Of a DNA stretch of 64,000 bases, positions 48,326 through 57,497 are shown one piece after another (within the stretch, counting starts at the first letter, position 1; each line of letters starts with the position of its first letter). Both the position numbers and the translations under genes were made by a program. Source of the DNA: an uncultured Maribacter sp. (lineage in GTDB: Bacteria > Bacteroidota > Bacteroidia > Flavobacteriales > Flavobacteriaceae); the NCBI GenBank assembly GCA_947498505.1, contig CANMKG010000005.1:124001-188000 (forward strand), given 5' to 3'. The notes beneath the pieces are model-generated. The model worked only from the letters and a program-made list of their open reading frames with translations. It was not told the DNA's origin and searched no databases.

Positions 48326-49588
48326 ATGAAAACTAAAATTATTTTACTGGCTGCCTTATCCCTTTCTATGGTAGGATATTCTCAGAAGAATGAAATAAAG
48401 GCCGCTGAAAAAGCACTTAAAAGTGGAGACTCTAATGCTGCAAAAGCGTCATTAGAAGCTGCAGCCGGATTAATTTCTGGAGCGGATGCCAAATTACAAT
48501 CTCAGTTTTATTATGTAAAAGGAAAGACATATGCTGACTTAGCTAAAAAAGGTGATAATGCTGCTTTTAATGAAGCTATAAACGCGTATAATAAAGTTGT
48601 TGAGGTAGAAGAAAAGTCTGGAAAATCTAAGTATACTGAGGAAACAAAGACGTTAATGACTGCTTTGTCTGCGGATTTAGTAAATTCTGCTGTTGAAGAT
48701 AATGGTACTAAAAAGTTTAAAGAGGCAGCTGAAAAATTGTATTTAAGCTATAAACTTAGTCCACAGGATACCGTTTACTTATATTATGCAGCAAGTAGTG
48801 CAGTAAATGGAGGAGAGTATCAAGATGCGCTTAAATACTATAACGAACTTCAAGAAGTTGGTTACGATGGTAGTGCCATAGTTTATAAAGCAACAAATGT
48901 TGAAACAGGAAAGGTTGAAGAAATGCCAAAAGGTCAACGTGATTTAATGGTTAAATCTAAAACTTACAAAGATCCTGTAGACGAAAAAACACCTTCAAAA
49001 AAGGCAGAAATAGTTAAGAATACTGCCTTAATATATACACAATTAGGGCAAGATGAGAAAGCTTTGGAAGCATACGAATTAGCAAGAGCTAATGATCCAA
49101 AGGATGTTAATCTTATACTCAATCAAGCTAACCTATATTATAAGTTAGATGATAAGACTAAATTTAAAGAGTTAATGGCAGAAGCTGCGTCTGTTGATCC
49201 GGAAAACCCAGATTTACACTATAATATTGGTGTAATTAATATGGAACAGAATAACATTGAGGAGGCAAGAGCTTCTTATAGGAAAGCTCTTGAAATTAAC
49301 CCTGGATATACTAATGCACAGTTAAACCTTTCTACAACTTATGTTAATGAAGGTAACGGTTTAATTGATGAAATGAATTCTTTAGGGAACTCTAGAAAAG
49401 ATATCGCAAGATACGATGAGTTGAAAGCTAAAAAAGATGGTTTGTTTCAAGAAGGAGCTAACGTTTTAGAGGAAGCTTTAAAAACAAATCCAGATAATCA
49501 AGGAATTTTAAATCAATTGAAGAATATTTATGGAGCTATGGGCGACAATGAAAACTTCATGAGGTTAAAGAAGTTGCTTGGTGAGTAG
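48326..49588 (+). CDS. Exported tetratricopeptide repeat protein
   Basis: 420 residues with a signal peptide (MKTKIILLAALSLSMVGYSQ). Predominantly helical, with TPR units recognisable at about 230-330 (ALEAYELARANDP, then DLHYNIGVINMEQ and EARASYRKALEINPGY). It probably acts as a periplasmic protein-interaction scaffold. It follows gyrA closely in Flavobacteria from memory. The partner is unknown. Confidence 0.82.
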   Translation: MKTKIILLAALSLSMVGYSQKNEIKAAEKALKSGDSNAAKASLEAAAGLISGADAKLQSQFYYVKGKTYADLAKKGDNAAFNEAINAYNKVVEVEEKSGKSKYTEETKTLMTALSADLVNSAVEDNGTKKFKEAAEKLYLSYKLSPQDTVYLYYAASSAVNGGEYQDALKYYNELQEVGYDGSAIVYKATNVETGKVEEMPKGQRDLMVKSKTYKDPVDEKTPSKKAEIVKNTALIYTQLGQDEKALEAYELARANDPKDVNLILNQANLYYKLDDKTKFKELMAEAASVDPENPDLHYNIGVINMEQNNIEEARASYRKALEINPGYTNAQLNLSTTYVNEGNGLIDEMNSLGNSRKDIARYDELKAKKDGLFQEGANVLEEALKTNPDNQGILNQLKNIYGAMGDNENFMRLKKLLGE

Positions 49589-49605
49589 TATTCGCTAAGT
49601 ATTAT

Positions 49606-49647
49606 AAAAAAAGCCTTGCATCAATTATGATTAGCAAGGCTTTTTTT
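49606..49647. terminator. Bidirectional terminator
   Basis: Stem AAAAAAAGCCTTGC / GCAAGGCTTTTTTT with a 14-nt loop between the convergent TPR and NlpC/P60-like genes. It slightly overlaps the end of the latter. Confidence 0.9.
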
Positions 49648-50398
49648 ATATAATCTTTTTAATGACTCTAAGTTTATGAGTATAATTTTTTAGTTCCGCA
49701 TTAAATATTCCTGTATGATCTAATCTATCTATACGAACGCAGCCGTTGACGTGAATAATATAATTATCGTTCATAATTATTCCAACATGATTAATAATCT
49801 TATCTTGATTGTCAAAAAAAGCTAAGTCTCCAGCCTCACTTTCTTCAATAAAACTTAAGGCTGTTCCTTGAGTAGCTTGTTCATGTGAAAAACGTAATAG
49901 TTGGTACCCATTTATTTTATAAACCATCTGAACAAATCCTGAGTTGTCAATTCCAAATGGACTTTTTCCTCCCCATAAATGTGGAGTATTTAAATAAGAT
50001 AAAGCAGTTTTGATAAGATTGTCTTTACTCTTTTTTTCATTATAAAATTGGCAATCGTATTTACGATTTACTAGTATTTGAGAACTAAGAGTTGAGCCTA
50101 AAACAATAGAGAGTAATGAGTGGTTTTTTAATTCTACAAAGGATACTAAATCCGAAGAATATTTTGGGTTGTCTACGGCTTTAATTTCATTGTATTCATA
50201 TTCTTCTATTTCATTAATCTGAACATTTTTTACCCAACCTTCACACTTATCAAAAGCAATACGAATTTTACTCCATAACTTTCTTTTTTCTAGTATTTTA
50301 AAATGTTCTCCATAAAGTAATTGCGTAACCATTTCAGAAGCATCCTGCGAAGATTCTCTTACAGGTACCACACTTAAAGCACAAATTCCGTATTGCAT
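49646..50398 (-). CDS. SH3/NlpC-P60-like protein with Asn in place of the catalytic Cys
   Basis: 250 residues. SH3-like repeats (about 1-115) precede an NlpC/P60 fold (about 130-250). Conserved family context is clear: LWGGKSPFGID then SGF.QMVY, the later SHEQATQG and AGDLAFF, and NHVGII with the catalytic His. At the position of the nucleophile, where active members have GIDCSGF, the sequence reads GIDNSGF (N152, codon AAC). It is therefore predicted to bind but not cleave peptidoglycan peptides, unless another residue substitutes. There is no signal peptide at the chosen start, unlike exported relatives. It lies 9 bp after the thiolase gene. Confidence 0.85.
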   Translation of the reverse strand: MQYGICALSVVPVRESSQDASEMVTQLLYGEHFKILEKRKLWSKIRIAFDKCEGWVKNVQINEIEEYEYNEIKAVDNPKYSSDLVSFVELKNHSLLSIVLGSTLSSQILVNRKYDCQFYNEKKSKDNLIKTALSYLNTPHLWGGKSPFGIDNSGFVQMVYKINGYQLLRFSHEQATQGTALSFIEESEAGDLAFFDNQDKIINHVGIIMNDNYIIHVNGCVRIDRLDHTGIFNAELKNYTHKLRVIKKII

Positions 50399-50407
50399 AG
50401 TTTGTGT

Positions 50408-51583
50408 TTATAGGCTTTCAACAATAATTGCCGATGCGCCCCCTCCACCATTACAAATAGCAGCGGCTCCTATTTTTCCGTTATTCTGTTTTAATACATT
50501 TAGGAGGGTAACAATAATTCTTGCCCCAGAACAGCCTAATGGATGCCCTAAAGAAACAGCTCCACCATTAACATTTACGTTAGCGTCATTTAAACCTAGA
50601 AGTTTCATATTGGCTAATCCAACAACAGAAAAAGCTTCATTAAATTCAAAATAATCAATGTCTTTTATTGTAATGTTAGCTTTAGAGATAGCTTTAGGCA
50701 AAGCCTTAGCTGGAGCAGTGGTAAACCATTTTGGCTCTTGAGCCGCGTCAGCATAACTTTTAATATAAGCCAGAGGGTTTATATTCAGTTCCTTAGCTTT
50801 TTCTTCGCTCATAAGAATAAGAGCGGCTGCACCATCATTAATGGTAGATGCATTTGCAGCAGTAACAGTACCCTCTTTTGAAAAGGCAGGACGTAAATTT
50901 GGTATTTTATCTAGTTTAACATTTTTGTATTCTTCATCTTCAGTAACCACTATAGGTTCTCCTCTTCGTTGTGGAACTTCAACGGGTATTATTTCGTTGC
51001 TGAATTTTTTGTTATCCCATGCGGCCGCACTTCTTTGGTAAGATTGTATAGCATAATTGTCCTGTTCTTCCCTTGAAAAATCATGTTCCAGGGCACAAGC
51101 GTCTGCGCAAACACCCATCGCATTTTGGTCGTAGGCATCTACTAAACCATCTTTTTGCATACCATCAACAAAGGTAGTTGGACCAAATTTAACACCATTT
51201 CTAAGGTGCGAATAATGAGGTATTAAACTCATGTTTTCCATTCCTCCTGCTACAACAATTTCCGTATCACCTATAGCAATAGACTGTGCTGCTTGCATTA
51301 CCGTTTTCATTCCAGAAGCACATACTTTATTTACCGTAGTGCATGGAACAGAATCCGGAATACCAGCATAAATAGCTGCTTGCCTTGCTGGAGCTTGTCC
51401 AGTACCGGCTTGAACCACATTCCCCATCAATACTTCATCAACCAAATTAGGATTAAGATTTACGCTTTCTAAGGCTCCTTTTATCGCTACGGCTCCCAAT
51501 TTTGGGGCAGGAATACTTGAAAGAGAACCCATGAAACTTCCTATTGGCGTTCTAACAGCGGATACAATAACTACTTTTTTCAT
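50408..51583 (-). CDS. Acetyl-CoA C-acetyltransferase (thiolase)
   Basis: 391-residue thiolase. The nucleophile Cys is in NKVCASGMK (about 84-92), and the C-terminal GGAVSLGHPLGCSGARI and CNGGGGASA supply the His/Cys acid-base pair. It condenses two acetyl-CoA or cleaves 3-ketoacyl-CoA. No other beta-oxidation gene is adjacent, so biosynthetic (AtoB-like) and degradative roles cannot be separated. Confidence 0.92.
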   Translation of the reverse strand: MKKVVIVSAVRTPIGSFMGSLSSIPAPKLGAVAIKGALESVNLNPNLVDEVLMGNVVQAGTGQAPARQAAIYAGIPDSVPCTTVNKVCASGMKTVMQAAQSIAIGDTEIVVAGGMENMSLIPHYSHLRNGVKFGPTTFVDGMQKDGLVDAYDQNAMGVCADACALEHDFSREEQDNYAIQSYQRSAAAWDNKKFSNEIIPVEVPQRRGEPIVVTEDEEYKNVKLDKIPNLRPAFSKEGTVTAANASTINDGAAALILMSEEKAKELNINPLAYIKSYADAAQEPKWFTTAPAKALPKAISKANITIKDIDYFEFNEAFSVVGLANMKLLGLNDANVNVNGGAVSLGHPLGCSGARIIVTLLNVLKQNNGKIGAAAICNGGGGASAIIVESL

Positions 51584-51675
51584 ATTTTTTTATATTACCA
51601 ATTACGAAATTAGTAAAATAATGCTCAATCATTAGGCTTATAGCATTAAATGGTATTTTTAAGGTTATATTTTTC

Positions 51676-51683
51676 TATTTTTG
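51676..51683 (+). promoter_or_regulatory. Putative -7 box for the 7TM-HD gene
   Basis: TATTTTTG, an exact TAnnTTTG match 18 bp before the chosen ATG. No -33 TTG at the right distance, so the confidence is moderate. Confidence 0.35.
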
Positions 51684-51701
51684 ATAATAGATACTTTCTA
51701 C

Positions 51702-53750
51702 ATGCGAAAATCCTTAGATCAGCTTTATAAAAAACAATCGCTGTTATATAAATATTTTTTATACATAGCTTCTATATGTTTTATAGTTTTCTTTTTTCCG
51801 AAAGGAGGAAAATTTAAGTATGAGTACTTTAAAGGGCAAACTTGGCAATATGAAGATTTAAGAGCACCGTTTGATTTTTCAATTCAAAAAACAAATGAAG
51901 AGGTTCTTCTTGAAAAAAAGGATATTGAAAGTAATTCTCCAGACTACTATAGTTACAATCAAGAAATTGTAAACGATGTAAGTAAGCGATTTAATCAAAA
52001 GTTCAATACTACTTTTAGTAACAATGATTTCTCAGAAGCACAATTATATAGGCTAAGAGTTATTGGAAAAAAATTGATAGAAAACATTTATCATAAAGGA
52101 GTATTTGACGAAGAAGAGGTAAAGTCAACTACAAAAAATGTATTTCTAATAAAAGATAATGAAGCTAATAATGTTGCATTTTCTGAATTGTTTAAAGTTT
52201 CTCAAGCAAATAGGTTAATAAAGAATACTCTCGAAAATCAGAGTTTAGATGACTTAGAAGTACATTATAAATCGATTTTCGATGGTTTAATTAGGTCTAA
52301 TATTGTTTATGACAAAGACCTCTCTGAAAAAGCCCTTAACGATGAGTTATCAAAGGTGTCCTATACCAGAGGTACCGTTGATGAAGGAGAACTCATAATT
52401 ACCAAAGGAGAAGTGGTGGAATCTGAAGATGTAAAAGTGTTAGACTCCTTGGCGACAGAATTTGAATCAGAATTATGGATAGGAAATAATTATTATTACA
52501 TTCTTGTAGGGTATACTATCTTGGTCGCATTAGTATTAATGATGTTGTTTCTTTTTCTTAAGAAATACAGAAGAGAAATTTCCGATAATAATACTAAAGT
52601 CACGTTCATCATTTTTAATATTTTGCTCCAAGTTCTTATAACTACTTTGGTTGTAAAATATAATGACACGTATGTTTTTGTCGTACCTCTTTGTATTTTA
52701 CCCCTTATATTAAAAACGTTTTTTGATGCTAGATTAGGTTTGTACGTTCATGTATTAACAGTATTAATACTTGGGTTTGTTGTTCCTAATAGTTTTGAAT
52801 ATATTTTTCTTCAAATAATTGCCGGAATTGTTACTATTCTTACCGTTTCAGAACTGTACAAAAGAGCTAACCTTTTTGTTTCTGTAGCTCAAATTACGTT
52901 CATTTATTTGATAGGGTATTTAGCATTTCATGTGATTCATGAAGGTAGTATTGAAGCTGTAAACTGGTTTGTTTTTAGTCTGTTTTTATTAAACGGAATG
53001 ATTACTTTGTTTGTTCAACCATTAATATATATATACGAAAAGTTATTTGGGCTAGTATCGGATGTTTCATTGTTAGAGCTTTCAGATACAAATTCAAAGT
53101 TGTTAAAAGAGCTTTCTAATAAAGCGCCAGGTACCTTTCATCATTCGTTACAGGTTGCTAATTTAGCTGAGGCGGCGGCAAATGAAGTAGGTGCAAATGC
53201 AATGTTAGTTAGAGTAGGAGCATTGTATCACGATATCGGAAAAATGGAAAACCCAACGTATTTTACCGAAAATCAAATTACAAATGTTAATCCGCATGAT
53301 GCTTTAACTCCTTTAGAGAGTGGAAAAATAATAGTTGGTCATGTTATTAAAGGAATTGAAATAGCTCGCAAAAATAAATTACCCGATCGGGTAATTGATT
53401 TTATTAGATCTCATCACGGAACAACTCTGGTATATTATTTCTATAAAAAACAGGAAGATCAGGAAGGGGAAGCAAATGCTGATGATTTTAGATACCCTGG
53501 GCCTTTACCTTTTTCTAAAGAAACCGCTATATTAATGATGGCTGATTCGGTTGAAGCAGCCTCGAAAAGTTTGAAAAACCCAACGTTTTTAATTATTGAT
53601 GAATTTGTGGATAAAATTATTAGTGGACAAATGAATGCTAATCAATTTTTAAATGCTGATATCACGTTTAAAGAGATAGAATCTATTAAAAAAATATTTA
53701 AACAAAAGTTAACTAATATTTATCACCTACGTGTAGAATACCCAGAATAA
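51702..53750 (+). CDS. pgpH: 7TM receptor-HD domain phosphodiesterase (PgpH-like)
   Basis: 682 residues from the ATG at 51702; an upstream in-frame TTG at 51681 is less likely. It has one N-terminal membrane span, an extracytoplasmic 7TMR-HDED-type domain (about 45-255), six to seven further membrane helices (about 265-445) and a cytoplasmic HD domain. The HD motif is H510-D511 in LYHDIGK, with HHSLQVANLA before it and SHHGTT after. Related proteins hydrolyse cyclic di-AMP, so turnover of c-di-AMP is inferred. It is the last core gene before the tRNA pair. Confidence 0.9.
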   Translation: MRKSLDQLYKKQSLLYKYFLYIASICFIVFFFPKGGKFKYEYFKGQTWQYEDLRAPFDFSIQKTNEEVLLEKKDIESNSPDYYSYNQEIVNDVSKRFNQKFNTTFSNNDFSEAQLYRLRVIGKKLIENIYHKGVFDEEEVKSTTKNVFLIKDNEANNVAFSELFKVSQANRLIKNTLENQSLDDLEVHYKSIFDGLIRSNIVYDKDLSEKALNDELSKVSYTRGTVDEGELIITKGEVVESEDVKVLDSLATEFESELWIGNNYYYILVGYTILVALVLMMLFLFLKKYRREISDNNTKVTFIIFNILLQVLITTLVVKYNDTYVFVVPLCILPLILKTFFDARLGLYVHVLTVLILGFVVPNSFEYIFLQIIAGIVTILTVSELYKRANLFVSVAQITFIYLIGYLAFHVIHEGSIEAVNWFVFSLFLLNGMITLFVQPLIYIYEKLFGLVSDVSLLELSDTNSKLLKELSNKAPGTFHHSLQVANLAEAAANEVGANAMLVRVGALYHDIGKMENPTYFTENQITNVNPHDALTPLESGKIIVGHVIKGIEIARKNKLPDRVIDFIRSHHGTTLVYYFYKKQEDQEGEANADDFRYPGPLPFSKETAILMMADSVEAASKSLKNPTFLIIDEFVDKIISGQMNANQFLNADITFKEIESIKKIFKQKLTNIYHLRVEYPE

Positions 53751-53790
53751 GCGGTTTACAATTTTTAGGTAAAAAAAAGCTATAAAAATG

Positions 53791-53821
53791 TTGCGTTATA
53801 GTAATTGAAAACATACATTTG
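53791..53821 (+). promoter_or_regulatory. Promoter of the tRNA-Ser/tRNA-Pro pair
   Basis: TTG at 53791-53793, 20-nt spacer, TACATTTG at 53814-53821: an exact -7 box with a good -33, 43 bp before the first tRNA. Confidence 0.65.
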
Positions 53822-53863
53822 CAACCGCATTTTAGGATGCACGTTCATTAAAAAGAAAATATT

Positions 53864-53947
53864 GGAGAGGTGCCGGAGTGGTAACGGAGCAGATTGCTAA
53901 TCTGTCGACGCGCAAGTGTCGCATGGGTTCGAGTCCCATTCTCTCCG
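53864..53947 (+). tRNA. tRNA-Ser (anticodon GCT)
   Basis: Acceptor arm GGAGAGG pairs with TCTCTCC with a G discriminator. The anticodon loop TTGCTAA is flanked by a CAGAT/(A)TCTG stem. It has the long class II variable arm of tRNA-Ser and the T-arm GGTTCGAGTCC. CCA is not encoded. It reads AGC/AGT codons. Confidence 0.97.
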
Positions 53948-53981
53948 CAATTTTTTCAAAATTTTAAAATGATAGCCATAT

Positions 53982-54056
53982 CGGGGTGTAGCGTAGCCCG
54001 GTTATCGCGCCGCGTTTGGGACGCGGAGGTCGCAGGTTCGAATCCTGCCACCCCGA
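53982..54056 (+). tRNA. tRNA-Pro (anticodon TGG)
   Basis: Acceptor CGGGGTG / CACCCCG with an A discriminator. Anticodon stem CCGCG/CGCGG around the loop TTTGGGA, T-arm AGGTTCGAATCCT. CCA is not encoded. The gene is intact, and an integrase gene begins 224 bp downstream, so its 3' end is the probable attachment site of the element that follows. Confidence 0.97.
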
Positions 54057-54058
54057 CA

Positions 54059-54134
54059 AAAATGGTATTTTTTAATACCATTTTATAACTAATTAAATGA
54101 AAACCAAGGAATTAAATATTTCTTGGTTTCATTT
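54059..54134 (+). terminator. Tandem hairpins after tRNA-Pro
   Basis: First stem AAAATGGTATT / AATACCATTTT (54059-54084) with a T4 loop. A second hairpin pairs AAATGAAAACCAAG with CTTGGTTTCATTT (54095-54134) with one bulge. Together they end the tRNA transcript at the junction with the element. Confidence 0.75.
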
Positions 54135-54279
54135 GAATAGTTTTAATACCATATTGAGCGAGACCTATTCGGTTACCTATTATTAATACCGAATTTACTT
54201 CCTCGTTTATCAGCAATCGACTTTTCACGGCGATTTGACTTTCGTTCAACTGATTTAATAATCTTTAAAAACGAAAGTG

Positions 54280-55545
54280 ATGAAAACTACAAACACTTTT
54301 AGTATCCATTTTTGGCTTAAGAGAGTAGCCGAAAGAAGGGATGGAAAATCTCCAATTTATGTTCGCATTACTGTAAATGGTAGACGTGCCGAACTAAGTC
54401 TTCAAGAATATGTGCGACCAGATTATTGGTGCTCCAAAACGGGACGCGTAACTTTTAGAGCTCCAGGAGCACAGAAGATCAATGATAATTTAACCCAAGT
54501 GCATTCTGACCTCATTGAATGTAGGAAGGTTTTGAAAGGAGACGGAATTTTTATTACTGCCCAATTAATTAAATCTCGTTATCTGGGTGTAGATAAACCA
54601 CTATCAACCCTGATGGAGCTCATAAAGTACCACAAGGATCGTGAGTTGAAAAAGTTGGAAAAGGGTACTGCAAAAAATTATGGAGCAACCGAAAAATACC
54701 TCTATCAATTTATTAAAACGAAGTACAAAACTACAGATGTAAACTTGGGTCAAATTGACTACGCTTTCGTTCTAAGTTTTGAAAATTATCTCCGGAACTG
54801 CAAACCTTTGATGAAATCACAACCCTTAGGCAATAATGGGATTATGAAGCATTTGGAGCGTTTTAAAAAGATGACCACAATTGCATGTAAACTGGATTGC
54901 ATTAAAAAGGATCCATTTGCTTTTTTTAATGCGAAGTTCAAACCTTATGATCGGCAATATTTAACTATCGAAGAACTTATCTTAATTGAAGAACTTGATT
55001 TGACTGATATCGGTTTAAGAAGGGTTCGGGACTGTTTCGTATTTGCTTGCTATACCGGTCTTTCTTATGTTGATGTTAAATGGTTAAGACCGGAGCAAGT
55101 AGTTGTTGGTATTGATGGAGACGAGTGGATTTTCACGAAACGTGAAAAAAGTAAAACATCAGTCAAAGTTCCATTATTGAATAGGGCAAAAGAGGTTTTA
55201 GAAAAATACTCTGATACCGGCTATGGGAAGAATAAGGAATTATTGTTACCGGTATATTCGAACCAGAAGTGTAACGCATATTTGAAGAAAATCGTCGCCA
55301 AATGTAAAATCGATAAGAATATTTCTTTTCATGCGGCACGGCACACTTTTGCGACTACCGTGACCTTGGCGAATGGAGTACCACTTGAAACGGTATCAAA
55401 GCTTCTTGGCCATAGAAGACTTTCCACAACTCAAATCTATGCTAGGGTAATGGAAAAGAAAATCAGTGAGGATATAGCTCTATTAAAGACAAAACTCAAA
55501 TTGTCGCACGTAACCATTGAGAATTCGGTATCGAGGAGTTCTTGA
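54280..55545 (+). CDS. int: Tyrosine recombinase (integrase of the integrative element)
   Basis: 421 residues from the ATG at 54280; a GTG lies one codon upstream. It has an arm-binding N-terminus (about 5-95), a SAM-like core-binding domain (about 105-215) and a catalytic domain. The box II residues are H351, R354 and H355 in HAARHTFAT, with LLGHRRLSTTQIYARV giving His and the nucleophile Y387. At box I, where many relatives have TGLR, it reads CYTGLSYVDV, a variation also remembered in Bacteroidetes integrases. Its place beside tRNA-Pro marks the left end of the element. The recombination partner site is outside the window. Confidence 0.92.
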   Translation: MKTTNTFSIHFWLKRVAERRDGKSPIYVRITVNGRRAELSLQEYVRPDYWCSKTGRVTFRAPGAQKINDNLTQVHSDLIECRKVLKGDGIFITAQLIKSRYLGVDKPLSTLMELIKYHKDRELKKLEKGTAKNYGATEKYLYQFIKTKYKTTDVNLGQIDYAFVLSFENYLRNCKPLMKSQPLGNNGIMKHLERFKKMTTIACKLDCIKKDPFAFFNAKFKPYDRQYLTIEELILIEELDLTDIGLRRVRDCFVFACYTGLSYVDVKWLRPEQVVVGIDGDEWIFTKREKSKTSVKVPLLNRAKEVLEKYSDTGYGKNKELLLPVYSNQKCNAYLKKIVAKCKIDKNISFHAARHTFATTVTLANGVPLETVSKLLGHRRLSTTQIYARVMEKKISEDIALLKTKLKLSHVTIENSVSRSS

Positions 55546-55832
55546 GAATTATAGTTTTAGATTTATTGGGAAAATAAGTATCACCAATAAAGGCATGATT
55601 TTTGTACTTTTTTTGACAGAAATATCCTATTTTTAAGAATATATCGGTCCCCAAGTTGCCTGAACAGAAAACTATGTTACACTAACCATTTCTGTAATAA
55701 GGTATTGTATGTGCGATTTTCACCTCTCTCATTGCTTTACCCAATTTTAGAATATAGTGTACCTATCTGGCTTAGCCTGTAATGTCTATAAGCCAGAATA
55801 TTTTATTGTTGAATAAAGTTAATAGTAACGGT

Positions 55833-56321
55833 ATGAAACACATTTTGACCACGGGAGGCACTATAGAGGGGCTAGAATATGATAAACCAGAAAATAGGAT
55901 TTCCAGCCCGACCATATCTATTGCGAACTTTCTTGAATCTGCAAATGTATCCTTCGAGTATACTATCGATACTGTTTTTCAAAAAGATAGTCGGTTCATT
56001 ACTCCTGAGGATAGAATAAAATTAGCTTCTAGAATAGCTGCTTCCGACTCAGATAAAATTCTCATCACGCATGGTACGTTGACAATGGCGGAAACTGCTA
56101 AATTTTTGGGTCGGCTTCAACTTGATAAAACCATTGTGTTGGTTGGTGCACTTATTCTAGGAACCGAAAAGGATACTGATGCTCCCTTCAATTTAGGTTA
56201 CGCCTTAGGTGTTCTCGATTTCTTAGAAAAGGGAGTCTATATTGCCATGAATGGAAATATCTTTTCTTGGGACAATGTCAAGAAGAATGTTGAGACTAAT
56301 CGATTTGAAAAGGAACTCTAA
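55833..56321 (+). CDS. Half-size asparaginase-like protein
   Basis: 162 residues from the ATG at 55833 (MKHILTTGGTIEG). The earlier start at 55782 adds 17 residues that do not fit the family. It corresponds to the N-terminal domain of L-asparaginases, with the nucleophile Thr region TGGTIEG. The second motif reads THGTLTM, where enzymes have THGTDTM, so the catalytic Asp is Leu83. The C-terminal domain is missing. It may be a non-enzymatic ligand-binding protein or a distinct family. It lies 12 bp ahead of a LuxR-type membrane regulator, probably one operon. Confidence 0.75.
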   Translation: MKHILTTGGTIEGLEYDKPENRISSPTISIANFLESANVSFEYTIDTVFQKDSRFITPEDRIKLASRIAASDSDKILITHGTLTMAETAKFLGRLQLDKTIVLVGALILGTEKDTDAPFNLGYALGVLDFLEKGVYIAMNGNIFSWDNVKKNVETNRFEKEL

Positions 56322-56333
56322 TGTACAAGGCCT

Positions 56334-57248
56334 ATGTTTGGAACATCGATACATTGGACTACTTTCTTCTATCTGTTGATAGAAATTTTTATCGTGCTAT
56401 TTGTTTTCCTTAAAAGCGAAAAACTCAAGCATAACAATTTGAATCGGTTTTTGATTTTAGGTGGCTTGTTTATTCTTTATAATTTAACAGGTGGCTTGCT
56501 TCCAATCGATAATTTCCCTGGTCCCTTCATTCTGCAATACGTAATAACCTATGGCGTTGCCATCGCTATGTGTGTTTATGTGGTACGTTACCTCTACAAT
56601 GAATACGATATTTCAGTTTTGAAGTTTCGTTTGACGGTATCGAACATTGCCTATTATGTGATTGGCTGTTTTTTACTGCTATTTTTAGTGCCCTATTATT
56701 TGACGGATTCTATAGACATGGGGAGAATCTATTTTTCGTTACCTGTGTCCGCCATTTGCCTTTACATCTGTTGGGCTTTTTTCAAAAAAATCTCTAATCC
56801 TTTAAATCCGAATAAGTTTATTTTACGTCGGAATAGGTTATCCTTAATAAGTATTACATGTATCGCGCTACTGCCAATTTTGACCGTAATAGGTGACTAC
56901 CAATGGTTGACTTTTACGGTAATAAACATCTCCTTCTTTGCGATTACAGCTATGGAGATAGATCGCTACTTGTATCTTTTAGAACATAAGAGTAAATTGG
57001 TTGAAGTACTAGAGTTTTACAAGGATAATAAGGAACAATTTCTTAAGCCTAAATTTTTAAATAAAGGTTTGACAAGGCGTGAGTTTGAAATCGCAATGTC
57101 GGTTCTAGGCGATAGGAGCTATAAAGAAATTGGTGACGATCTCTTTATTGCTGAAAGTACTGTTTCTAAACACGCTTCCAATATTTTTAAAAAGATGAAT
57201 GTCAAAAGTAGAGCTGAATTTTTAAAGAGATTTAAATCGAAAAACTGA
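56334..57248 (+). CDS. Membrane-bound LuxR-type transcriptional regulator
   Basis: 304 residues. About seven hydrophobic helices (about 8-210) are followed by a linker and a C-terminal LuxR/GerE helix-turn-helix (about 240-300) with RREFEIAMSVLGDRSYKEIG and ESTVSKHASNIFKKM. No receiver domain, so the signal is probably sensed in or through the membrane. It is co-directional with the asparaginase-like gene and upstream of the rteC-like gene, so it could control element functions. Confidence 0.85.
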   Translation: MFGTSIHWTTFFYLLIEIFIVLFVFLKSEKLKHNNLNRFLILGGLFILYNLTGGLLPIDNFPGPFILQYVITYGVAIAMCVYVVRYLYNEYDISVLKFRLTVSNIAYYVIGCFLLLFLVPYYLTDSIDMGRIYFSLPVSAICLYICWAFFKKISNPLNPNKFILRRNRLSLISITCIALLPILTVIGDYQWLTFTVINISFFAITAMEIDRYLYLLEHKSKLVEVLEFYKDNKEQFLKPKFLNKGLTRREFEIAMSVLGDRSYKEIGDDLFIAESTVSKHASNIFKKMNVKSRAEFLKRFKSKN

Positions 57249-57271
57249 CCTTTAAAAAGCACCTTGTGCAT

Positions 57272-57310
57272 CCGTACAAAAAATACGGACTTTTCCGTAG
57301 TTCAATACGG
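57272..57310 (+). repeat. Two tandem inverted repeats of CCGTA/TACGG
   Basis: CCGTA-7 nt-TACGG at 57272-57288 and CCGTA-6 nt-TACGG at 57295-57310, in the 249-bp gap before the rteC-like gene. Both form 5-6 bp stems. The shared CCGTA half-site recurs at 58371 and 58509, suggesting a protein-binding family or RNA hairpins in a leader. Confidence 0.55.
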
Positions 57311-57497
57311 GCGTAAGTCTTATTTTTTTAATTCCTGTAACCTAAATTTAAGTGACCCCGAAACTGGCTTAACAGATACGATTTAGCCTAAGCTTCTGGG
57401 TAAATAGAATGCTGTATGGAAATCGTCAATTTCCCAAATAACCACCATGCCAAACATCTTTTTCGATTTCCATAAGCCTTAATTTAATTGGGTTGCT

